From Acanthococcus lagerstroemiae (Eukaryota > Arthropoda > Insecta > Hemiptera > Eriococcidae): a DNA stretch of 64,000 nucleotides. Location of the stretch: assembly GCA_031841125.1 (NCBI GenBank), contig CM063110.1, forward strand, positions 56,209,946 through 56,273,945, read 5' to 3'. Made by a program: the position numbers and the translations under genes. Positions within the stretch are counted from its first letter, which is position 1, and each line of letters opens with the position of its first letter. This document shows positions 21,401-31,190 of this stretch, one piece after another. The notes beneath the pieces were generated by a model that saw only the letters and a program-made list of their open reading frames with translations, was not told where the DNA came from and did not search any database.

Positions 21401-23924
21401 AAAAATCAAATAATTCTTTAAAACAAAAATGACGTTTTAGGGGAAGAGAATTAGGTATTCAGAACTAGACGACGACCATTTAGCGACAAGCGGCACCATA
21501 TCAGTGGTCAAAGTCTCATAACATCTCGAAGAATGATAATTTTCTAAATTAATTTTCTATTTAAATTGGTCCCCTAATTACACTACTTGATCGATCTTGA
21601 TAATTTTTTGAAAACTGTCCTTTATCTTTTCCTCAAAACCGCACTTTTTTTTTGTTTATCTTTAATTTGGAAGAAAATAAAAACAATGGGATCAAAGTTG
21701 AGAAATACACAGTACCAAATATCTTCGCCGTTTCAATTCGCAGGGTAGGCAAGCCATTATAGACGCGCTCTTAGAAGTTGCCTAACTTCCAGTTGCAGGG
21801 GGTTTATTCAATCTGAGACACCTAGTAAATGTAATGCTGTGGACGTAATTATGAATACGTTAATAAACAGTGATGTTGTTCTGATACAACTATTCAAGTA
21901 CTCACGGCAATACACAATTATAGGAACAATTTTTTTTCTTTGGTTAATACACATTCCAAAAAGCGAAGTTGCCGCCACTCATAAACAAGTCCATTCTAAA
22001 TTACATTCTAAATCTGAACCAGTATCTTTGAAATGATTAATAATTTCGACGATTTGCAAACTATAACTTCATTTTTTCAAGTATCCACATCAGTGGTGGC
22101 AGGACATATCAAAGTGACTTTTTCAGGAGAAGGAGGGCAATTCAAATTTCTTCGGGGGAAAAATTTTGGCGCTACAAATTCACAACAAAAATTTTAGCTT
22201 CAATATATTTTATTATTTTTATTAGGGGGCTATCCCCTTGGCATTCACACTTACTTTGCATTATCACCGTTCAACTAGCTAAATGCGTTCTTCCAGGTAA
22301 CGTGCATCTGTTACACATGAATAACTCTGAACTCAAACCGTAAATCTTCTTGCACTATCAACAAACAACTAAATACATTCTTTCAGGTAACACAGATCCG
22401 TCACGCACGAATAACTCAAACATACGTTTCTTAAGTTCAGGAAGCATTAGCCTCGAGAATACAGGGGACTGTTCTACTCGCTCTGAGTGAAGGCTGCGAC
22501 CAACTCCTTGGCGGACTTCATTTTTCATTGCAACCTGAGCTGAAAAATCCAAAGAGACACCTTCCTCGTTTCATTACATCTTGATTAAACTTTATTTCCA
22601 GTTAACTGACCCTACGCCAGGTGAAGTGGTGATGTTACGAGTCTAGGTGGAATGTTAGGTTTTTACGTTTGTCACCGAATAAAGAACATTTGTACTATAA
22701 AATCACAAAAAATTGCATTTATTAAAGTGGCCAAACATAACCAACTCTTTAGTCAATTGGAGAACCACACATTTACACTTTCCGTGAATGTATTTTGACA
22801 GCGACACATAAGTCAGCTGATTTGGGATCACAACAGCCAACAATCACCCTCTTCGCCGCCTTATAGTTGTGTAAATAAATGGGTACACGTGTGATAATAG
22901 TTATAGAAATGAAGGACAGATGTTCATTTAACGCAAGCGAATCGTCTTAGGAGGTCAAAACTCATGTGCCAGAATTGCAAATTACTACTTCACATGAACA
23001 CAGTGTCGATGTACCTACTGCTGCGCTTCGAACTATGTCTTCCACTATTAAAAAATTCATAAGAAAAGTTTATTACCGACAAGCAACATTTGCCGACTGC
23101 AAAAGCTTCTTATCCCCTACGCATATTTCTCATGAATTTTCTTTTTCAACTTGCTCCGTCACTCTTATGCTCCCGAACTGGTTGTTCGATATTTTGCTAA
23201 CCGTAATACCTTCAATTTTAGCATTATACGATAACAAATTACGAGTACATTCGCCTTTCTCAAATAATTTCAGGAAAATTGTCAACAGCTACCACCAAAA
23301 TTAACAGCCATCAAATTGCACTGAAAAAATGCTTCATCTTCGAATCAGCAAGTCTCGTAGCTACTTCAATTTTCAAGATAGGTCAATTGTAAAACTTGTT
23401 TTTGCTCATCTCGCAGATTCACTTCCTGCCACACGCTCTCAAGTTCGCCGTTCGATATTTTAGAAACCGCAATTCCTCACATTCTGACCGTGATTACAGA
23501 CAAGTTATGAAAATCATTTGAAAAGATCACAGAGATGAACTGTTCGTTGCGGCATTACAATTTTATCACAAAATTATACCGCGGATTTCTGATTTTCAAA
23601 ACTGCAGAACTTCAAAACGCCTTCACTCAATGATGGGCAATTCTCCAAATAAATCTCTTATTTCTTACCGAGTAAAGCCACTCTTGCACCTTGAAGTTCT
23701 AAACTGATCAAGTTATACACATTTAAACTCAATAAAGCACAGCAATTCAAGCCAGAGAGTGGACAATGGAAAGGTATGGAGGTCTTCCCAGTTTTTCTAT
23801 AATCCATTGTAACTTTTAAAGTATGCATTATGAAAATAATGGCATAAAATTCGCACTGAAGATCACCATTTTGGAACAAAGCCCTCTCACTCCTTCAATA
23901 TTTTCTTAAGCAAGTTGGCAAGAG
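18481..23924. other. 5.4 kb intergenic, no gene recognised
   Basis: Contains a pyrimidine (CTTT) tract at 19143-19190, poly-T near 19281, and AT-rich sequence to 19800. A near-duplicate of about 100 bp lies at 22258-22424 (both halves carry 'ttYcaggtaac' and 'gaataactc'). A diverged repeat of about 270-bp period spans 22960-23520, recognisable by 'gttcgatatttt' at 23184 and 23451. Frames of 99-120 codons (for example 18693-19055, 22966-23304) have no recognised domains. Confidence 0.5.
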
Positions 23925-24330
23925 CCTTGGAGAGTTTGAAAAAATCTTCAGCACGCCTTGAATGGCTTGAGAAAGTCTGCAAGAAGGTTACAGAGTCTCG
24001 AGGGATCTCAGAGAATCCTCTGAAAAATCTCGAAAAAGTTTCAAGTCCTAATTAAGTCTGGAAGAGTCTAAGCAAGGCTAGAAGTTTGAAAGAAATTCAA
24101 ACAATATTGAACAAATATGCCAGAGTCTTAGAGAGCCTTAAATGAACACTGAAGAGACTTGCCGTCTTACATGAACCGTAAAAAGTTCAAAACAAGTATG
24201 GAAAAGTTTTAGAAAGTCTTGATCATGTCGTAAAAAGCTTCAGACAAGTTTGAAAAAACTTTAAAGCACTCGATGCAAGTTTAGAAAAGTCTAAAATTAT
24301 TGTTGAACTAGCATTGACAAGTCTTATATA
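23925..24330. repeat. Degenerate 'GAGTCTT' repeat tract 3
   Basis: Same quasi-periodic words as the tracts near 10 and 11.5 kb (gagtcttaga, aagtctgcaag, gaagagtct, aagtttgaaa). It directly precedes the 80-bp satellite array. Confidence 0.65.
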
Positions 24331-24494
24331 ATCTTTCGAATAGACCTCTACCTCAGAAGAAAATGTCAAAAATTCTTCAAAACTTCTCACTCAGTTGAAA
24401 ATCTAACGAATTAAAAAAATTTGATTGCACACTATGGCAGGTAGCTTAAACGAACTTCTTATAATCAGCACAAACGTTCAAACCATCGAATCTG

Positions 24495-25965
24495 TCTCCC
24501 CCCTCTAATCGCTCAGTCACCATATCGAGGGCATATAAATTATCCAAATATTCAGGGGGACGGGGAGGAGTATTAAAACTGTTAAATTCTTACGCTCAAT
24601 CATAAACTCGAGGGTATATAAATTATCCAAATACTCAGGGGAGGCAGGAAAGAGTATAAAGATTATTCAATTCTTACACTCAAACACGGCATATAAATGA
24701 TCCAAATACTCAGGGAGACGGGGAGAGATGTAAAGATTATTCAATTCTTAAACTCAATCGCGACATATAAATGATAAAAATATTCAGGGGAACGGGGAGG
24801 AGTGTTGAAACTATTCAATTCTTACATTCAATAATAATCTCGAGGGTATATAATGATTCGAATATTCAGAGAGATGGGGGAGGGGTGTAAAGGCTATTCA
24901 ATCTTGTACTCAATAATAAATCTCGAAAGCATATAAATAATCCAAATATTCAGGTGGATGGGGAGGGATGTCAAGACTATTTCATTCTTACACTCAATGC
25001 CAATCTCGAAGACATGTAATGATCCAAATATTCAGGGAGATGGGGAGGAGTGTTGAAACTATTCAATGGGTTACACTCAATTATAATCTCAAGGGCATGT
25101 AATGATTCGAATATTCAGAGAGATGGGGGAGGGGTGTAAAGACTATTCAATCTTACACTCAATAGTAAATCTCTAAAGCATATAAATAATCCAAATATTC
25201 AGAGGCGCGGGGAGGAGTGTATAGACTATTCAATTCTTGCACTCAATCACGGTACATAAATGATCCAAATATTCAAGGTAACGGGGAGGAGTGTTGAAAC
25301 TGTTCAATTCTTACACTCAATCATAATCTTGAGGGCATATAAATGATCGTAATATTCACGGGAGGCGGGGAGGAGTGTAAAGATTATTAAATTCTTACAC
25401 TCAATCACGGTACATAAATGATCCAAATATTCAGGTTGATGAGGTGGGGTGTCAAAACTATTCCATTCGTACACTCAATGACAATCTCGAAGACATGTAA
25501 TGATCCAAATATTCAGGGAGATGGGGAGGAGTGTTGAAACTATTCCATTCTTACACTCAATTATAATCTCGAAGGCATATAAATGATCCAAATATTCAGG
25601 AGAGGCGGGGAGGAGCGCAAAGACTATTCAGTTCTTACACTCAGTCACAGCATATAAGTGATTCAAATATTCAGGGAAACGGGAAGGGGTGTAACGGCTA
25701 TTCAATTCTTATACTCAATCACGATTTTTAAATGATACAAATATTCAGGGAGACGAGGAGTGCTGTAAAGACTATTCAATCTTCCACTCAATCATAGTCT
25801 CGAGGGCATATGAATTATACAAATATTCAGGGGGGACGAGGAAGGGTAAGATGATCATTCAATCTTACAGTCAATTATCATCTCGAGGGTATATAAATGA
25901 TTCACATATTCAGGGGACGCAGGGAGGAGTGTAGAGACTATTCAATTTTTACACATTCTACAACT
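24495..25965. repeat. Satellite array, about 80-bp unit, about 18 copies
   Basis: Each unit carries in order 'gatccaaatattcaggg', a G-rich box (gggRRgagtgt), 'aaRactattcaattctta', 'cactcaat' and 'catataaat'. Successive 'aatattcag' anchors fall about 70-89 bp apart (about 24550, 24630, 24702, 24780 ... 25825, 25908). Two unit types occur: a longer one with 'ataatctcgagggcatataaa' and a shorter one with 'cacggYatataaa'. Both strands have stops in all frames. The array ends near 25965, about 20 bp before a 'gaatccgccacag' segment resembling a hAT MITE terminus. Confidence 0.88.
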
Positions 25966-27442
25966 TGTCCATCTCAAAATTGCTGAATCCGCCACAGATT
26001 GAGTTACATAAGATTTCGTTTCGTATCGGCAACAGGAATATATTCAATAGGGAGATGGGGAGGAGGGGGTCATCAGAAAATTTTCCGTTTGGAAAATCAT
26101 AACGAGTACAGAAGGATTGCGAAGATAATTGTATCAGTCGACAAAATGGAAGCGGGGAGACTTTACTTCCACTTATCCACTTAGATATTTTTCAGACTGG
26201 ATAAATTAATATTTCGTACTTGAAAAAATGAGAATTCCTCTCTCGTCCCCCAACAAAGTCACTTCCGTACGTCCCTGTTGGTGAACACGTAGCGATGTTT
26301 ACAGCACAAAGTTTTCTTTTGCGTCAATTCTTTTGTATTTCTCGAAAGAGAATGTTTTACGAGTAGGAATACCACCAAAATTTAGATTTTGGTATCAAGA
26401 ATTAAATTTTTCACGATTTTTTGGAAACAATTAGCGCGGGTCACCATTCACAAGACACTTCTATGGGACAGGCAATTCAGGAAATTTAAACGCCACAAAA
26501 ACCTAGCACGAAGTGACGACTCGTAGGGACGTATCAGTAGTGAAGAGGCAGGAGTAAGATGGCGGATGCTATCTTCCGGAAACATGTCGGTTACTGTATC
26601 TCCCCAGTTTGTCAATTTAAAAACAATCTCTTAATTCGCCAGTCGATGTCACAGCAGCTGACCAAACTGCAACAGTGAGCTACTTTTTTCTCTGAAACTT
26701 CATGAAACTGAACTGCCCTCTACCGCAACCGAGAGCCCGCTGATGGAAATTTCCGGTAACATTATTGGAAGTCTGCTCAAGCATAGCCAGGTTTAGGTTG
26801 AGGAGGGATTTGAAGAATCACCCTTTCCGTGACCGTCTAAAATATAATTTTTTCATAAAAAGTTCCAGAAAAATTGAAAAAATATTGCTCCCTTTACGAC
26901 TTTCAACGGTCATCACCCAGAAATCCAACCCCCATACAAGAATTCTGGCACCGAGTCTGCGCTCAAGACACTTGACTTCTCCGACAATGTCCCTTTTCTG
27001 TCTCCTTCGAATCAGCTCGACTTCGCCGGACTGAGAGCGAGAACTTCCCGTATCCCGACCTTACCGAGCGGAATCTCGCCCATCTCCGCATTAGACTAGC
27101 TCCTCAATAAACCAATAAATTCGAATCACGTAAGCCCGTCCGATTCGGACGGGCTTCCAACATTACGCCGCCGTTACAAGTACGTATTCGACAAACCAAC
27201 TACGCATGCAATAACCGAGATCTACGAGCTACGCCGAACACCGTAACAGCCATCCAACTATCAGCCTTCGCGACTCCACGCCAGAGTTCTCCGAGCAGCT
27301 CCGTCCGAACCGCATACGGGCGCGGGTGCCGGCACGCAATCCGCATCACGAAGGCTTCCGTCGAAGCGCCGTTGTCTCCTCGAACTACATAAACCGCCAC
27401 CAACTTAATGATATTCCCGATAAGTAAGTTCTTCCCTTACCC
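25966..27442. other. Intergenic between satellite and kekkon-like gene
   Basis: Presumably includes the 3' untranslated region of the minus-strand kekkon-like gene; no clear AATAAA on that strand was found. About 26800-26990 resembles 53040-53220 (shared 'gaccgtcYaaRatataat' and 'aagaattctggYaccRagYc'), so a dispersed repeat lies here. GC content rises from about 27000 toward the gene. Confidence 0.5.
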
Positions 27443-29791
27443 CTAGACGTCCGTCGTGTCCGGGCACTCGCCGACATAGCCCTCGTCCGGGCTGTCCGAA
27501 ATGTTCTTCACGATCGACAGTCTGGCCGTTTTGAACTTGGCCTCGCCGGGCGCCGACTCGGCGCTCGTCTTCTTACTCGCCGCACTCGACGGCTGCAGCT
27601 CCTCGCTGGTCTGCGCCGACGCGTTTATCAGCGACACACCGTTCTGGTACTCGACTTTATCCGGCCGGCCGCCGCCGGCGGGCCCCGCCACCGACTCCTC
27701 TATCGAGCTGTCTGACGACTTGCCCAAGATCTGCACCTTGTCCGAGAAGGACACGTGGTGCGTCGTCGGCGCGGCGGTCGCGTACGCGTACGACGACGGC
27801 GAGTCTTTCGGGTATCCTTCGACGTTGTAGCGCACGTCGCCGCTCAGGAAGTGCTCGTACGAGGCCGGCTGCAGCGAGCGCGTCAGCAGCTCCGCCTCGC
27901 GCACGTACCGCGGACCGCACGAGTTGGCCGCGTTGTGACGCCGGTGCGGCAGCGTGCGGTAGAACGCGGTCGCCGGCAGTATGGGCGCGAAATGGGTGGG
28001 CGCCTTCGGCAGGCCGTAGTCGGTCGGGTACGCGTCGACCACGAACTTGTCCGGCATCAGGTGCAGGTCCCGCGGCTGGAAGTGGTTGAAGCAGACGTTA
28101 ACCGGCACCGCGCACACGGTGGCCGCAGCCGCGTCGTTGGACGTCGTCGTCATCGTCGTCCACCCTCTGGCGTCCTCCTGGCAGTGCGACAGCGTCGTGA
28201 AGGTCAGCTTCTCGCCGACGGACTGCTCGTCGCGGCTGTACGCGTTCTCGCACAGCTGCACCGCCATGCAGCCGTCGAAGCTGGGCGGCTTGTTGCGATG
28301 GTCCTTGCCGGTGTCGCTGATCAGGTCCGGATTCTGTTCCGGCACGAACGAGCTGCACGGGTAGAAGGCGCGCTGCGACGCGGACGCGTTGCCGGCCGTC
28401 TCGGCCACCGTCGACATCTTCAGTATGCTCTGGTCGGCGATGAAGATGCCGCCGTTCGCCTTCTGCAGGGACGCGTCGCTGACCGTCGACAGCGTTTCGC
28501 CGCTGCGCGTGATCGGCGACGCGCGCATGTTGCCGTCGTTGTACAGCGCCAGCTCCTTGCTTTTCTCCTTCTTCTGGCGTCGCTTCTTCTTCACGCGATA
28601 CCGCAGCCAGCAGGTGATCAGGCAGCTGAACGCGAACACCAGCACGGCCGCCGCCAGCACGCAGATGCCCATCAGGTACTCGGTGGGTATCCGGCGGCTC
28701 TGCGTCATCGGCTCCTCCTTCAGCACGATGCGGATCGTGTAGTTGGACTGCGCCTTGCCGGCCTGGTTCTCGGCCACGCAGATGAACGTGCCGTTGTCCT
28801 CGGCGTTCGTGTTGAAGATGAAGAGCTCGCTTTTCTTCTCGACGGTGCCCTCCTCGACGTAGTAGTATAGATGCACGCCCGGCGCTATCGTGGAGTCGTT
28901 CTGCAGCACGCGGTCTTGGAACCGCCAGGACACCCTCGCCTCGGGCACCGCGTTCACCCGGCACAGCAGCGACACGTTCTTGCCCTCGGCGATCTCCAGG
29001 TACAGCGAGGTCGGCGAGACGTCCGGCAGGCAGGCTAGCTCCTGCTCGTCGAGCAGTTTGATGGGCGCGCCGCGCAGCCGCGTCGGTCCGTCGCAGATCG
29101 CTTCGGACGCCTGCGGCACGTTAGTCAGGTTGAGCCAGCTGTACAGGTCGGCCAGCTTGCAGTCGCAGAACCAAGGGTTGTGCTGCAGGTTGACCCCGTG
29201 CAGTCGGCGAGGTATCGTTTGCGCGCCCGGAATGTACTTGAGCGAGTTGAAGTCGAGCTTGAGCAGTTCGAGCGCGCCCAGGCCGTAGAAGGCGTCTTTC
29301 TCGACCACCTCCAACTCGCAACGGCTCAGTTCGAGGGTGTTCAGGTATTTCAGGTTTTTGAAGGTGTACGATTTGATGACCTTGAACGGATTGCCGTTGA
29401 GGCTGAGCTTCATGAGCGAGGGCAGATCCGGAAAGGCCTCGACCGGCACCGCGGGTAGGATGTTGTTGGACAGATCGAGCTCGACCAGGTTGGTGAGACC
29501 TTTGAAGGCGCGGTCGTCCAGCATGGTGAGCCGGCACCGCGACAAGAATATCTTCTGCAGGTGCACCAGGCCGAGTCTCTGGAACTGCTCGCTGCCCAAG
29601 GTCTTCAGGTTGTTGCCGGTGAAGTCGAGTACCTGCGTGCTCGAGTCCATGCCGTCGGGCACCGTGATCATGCTTTTGTTCACGCATTCGACGGTCTGTT
29701 TGCCTCCTTTCCACTTGCAATTACAGTTGGCTGGGCACGACATGGCAGTTCCGATCAGCGTGCAGGTGAACAGTAAACGCCAAAAATACAT
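27443..29791 (-). CDS. Kekkon-like LRR-Ig transmembrane receptor
   Basis: Single-exon frame of 782 residues. Signal peptide 1-18; LRR N-terminal cap with Cys19, 23, 25 and 36; about six leucine-rich repeats over 51-200. The LRR C-terminal cap (NPWFCDCKLADLYSWL, 205-220) has Cys209, 211, 233 and 254. One Ig domain (258-356) has Cys277, Trp289, Cys338 and an EDNGTFICVAENQAG signature. A transmembrane helix (371-396) is followed by a basic stop-transfer KKKRRQKKEK. The cytoplasmic tail of about 380 residues ends TTDV, a class I PDZ-binding type end. This order defines the insect Kekkon family of neural and epithelial surface proteins; Kek1 of Drosophila inhibits the EGF receptor. Which paralogue this is I cannot say. 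GC-rich codons contrast with AT-rich flanks. The start was chosen because it opens directly onto the signal peptide. Confidence 0.93.
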   Translation of the reverse strand: MYFWRLLFTCTLIGTAMSCPANCNCKWKGGKQTVECVNKSMITVPDGMDSSTQVLDFTGNNLKTLGSEQFQRLGLVHLQKIFLSRCRLTMLDDRAFKGLTNLVELDLSNNILPAVPVEAFPDLPSLMKLSLNGNPFKVIKSYTFKNLKYLNTLELSRCELEVVEKDAFYGLGALELLKLDFNSLKYIPGAQTIPRRLHGVNLQHNPWFCDCKLADLYSWLNLTNVPQASEAICDGPTRLRGAPIKLLDEQELACLPDVSPTSLYLEIAEGKNVSLLCRVNAVPEARVSWRFQDRVLQNDSTIAPGVHLYYYVEEGTVEKKSELFIFNTNAEDNGTFICVAENQAGKAQSNYTIRIVLKEEPMTQSRRIPTEYLMGICVLAAAVLVFAFSCLITCWLRYRVKKKRRQKKEKSKELALYNDGNMRASPITRSGETLSTVSDASLQKANGGIFIADQSILKMSTVAETAGNASASQRAFYPCSSFVPEQNPDLISDTGKDHRNKPPSFDGCMAVQLCENAYSRDEQSVGEKLTFTTLSHCQEDARGWTTMTTTSNDAAAATVCAVPVNVCFNHFQPRDLHLMPDKFVVDAYPTDYGLPKAPTHFAPILPATAFYRTLPHRRHNAANSCGPRYVREAELLTRSLQPASYEHFLSGDVRYNVEGYPKDSPSSYAYATAAPTTHHVSFSDKVQILGKSSDSSIEESVAGPAGGGRPDKVEYQNGVSLINASAQTSEELQPSSAASKKTSAESAPGEAKFKTARLSIVKNISDSPDEGYVGECPDTTDV

Positions 29792-30400
29792 CGTTACATC
29801 GCGAGCGAGATTAGAATTCCATCATCGGGTGTCACGCTGCCGCGGTGAGGTTCGACGCCGTTCATCTGATAATCCGCACTCGAGGCGCTCGAAAATTCGT
29901 CGACATATTCTCAGCCGCCACGCTTCGGTGTATCCTTTCGCTGTGGTTTTTTCTCCTTCAAGAGCCGGCGCACGTTAATGCCGCTGACAGAAATACGAGA
30001 ATCGCGAGTACGCGGCGAACGGAAAAGGCTTTTGTGAAAATGAGATGCCGCTTCCAGCTAACGAAGTATACGTGCAAGAGGCTGAGGCGGGCCGACAATC
30101 TGAAACAAATAAATACGACTCAATTAGAGATAATGCTATGCGCAGTGTCGGGCGCGAATTCGTGATGTGTGTGTGCTCCGAGAGAATTTGGCGGGAGACG
30201 CGCGAAGACAGCGGCCGCTTCCGCCGCCGCCGCGGGCGCCGCATTCCGCATTTTTTTGATCTTTCGATGCACACGTTTCCAGGTCTATGGGCGCGGTACG
30301 GCATTTGGGGGCACGCTCGGCGATGCGCCGGATCGGATACTTTTCACGACGATGAATAGCTGAATACCGAATACGCGGCGACGAGAAAAGAGGAAAAAAG
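29792..30400 (-). promoter_or_regulatory. Presumed 5' region of the kekkon-like gene
   Basis: GC- and CpG-richer than the surroundings, notably GGCGCGG/CCGCCGCCGC near 30220-30240. It lies immediately upstream of the minus-strand start codon. No TATA box or splice site is assigned. The promoter call is inference from position and composition. Confidence 0.4.
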
Positions 30401-30416
30401 ACGCAGAAAGAGACCC

Positions 30417-30419
<3 letters not shown>

Positions 30420-30450
<31 letters not shown>
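30420..30450. repeat. (TG)n microsatellite
   Basis: Uninterrupted TG dinucleotide run of about 15 units upstream of the kekkon-like gene. No gene is seen from here to 31007. Confidence 0.95.
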
Positions 30451-31007
30451 CTACATTTATGAAAAAACGAACGGACGACTTTTTATTTCCATTAAGGAGC
30501 GGCGGAATATTTTTGCAAATCAGCAAGAAATCACGCCAACTCGCGTATTTTTCACGTCTGGTAGGGTATTAGGAATCGGCAAATTATGTACTTCGAATTC
30601 GTTGTTTGATTTTACACTACATGTCAGTGACACGATGGAGTCTCTCAATTGTCGGCGTCTCGAATCAGAAAGTCACTTCGAGAAAACACGTCAAACATTT
30701 TGATTCGATACAGATTCCGATGTAATTTTTAGTAAAGATTTCGAGCTGTTACTCAAAAGTAACGAACTGCGACGTAATATTGAGTAAAGAGTTTTCGGTT
30801 TTCAGTCAAAATTTACAAATATTTTTGACCAGGATTTTTCAGTTAGCACACCCGAATGTAGCTGATACTAGTCAGGGATAATTGAGAAGACTTGGGTGAT
30901 CAGCGACAGCAACTCAGTTTTCTAGCATGAGAACGTTACTACTCGTATCAACTTTTATATCGGAAGTACAGAATATGAAGTTTTACAACATAACATCCTA
31001 TATAGGT

Positions 31008-31190
31008 CAGTGGTTCCCAGCCTTTTTAGAGTTACGGCACCCTTCCATGTTTCAGCTTGAACGTGCGGCACCCTAACGCATCAGAAAGAAAGAAGTAAAT
31101 GATGGTTATACCTAATAATGTAATCTGTAATGTAATGGAAAAAGAAGTAGCTCTTGCTTGGAAAAATTATAATGTGGTAATTAGGAGTTT
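31008..31190 (-). mobile_element. hAT element terminus (3' end of the ZBED5-like element)
   Basis: CAGTGGTTCCCAGCC at 31008 followed by 'ttacggcaccc' and 'gcggcaccc' is a classical hAT terminal sequence. It is separated from the minus-strand hAT transposase relic (35734-36510) by the RTE and MULE-like insertions. Removing these places the terminus about 180 bp after the transposase stop, as expected for its 3' end. The opposite terminus was not found. Confidence 0.65.

Noticed and set aside
24495..25965. CRISPR-like repeat array
   Set aside because: Units of about 80 bp diverge throughout with no constant short repeat plus unique spacers, and the context is eukaryotic.
27755..28870. Open frame of 371 codons on the plus strand
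   Set aside because: It lies antisense inside the kekkon-like gene, is Arg/Val/His-rich and of simple composition, and is explained by GC-rich third positions of the real gene.
28098..28964. Open frame of 288 codons on the minus strand
   Set aside because: Shifted frame within the kekkon-like gene; low-complexity Arg/Gly/Ala composition.
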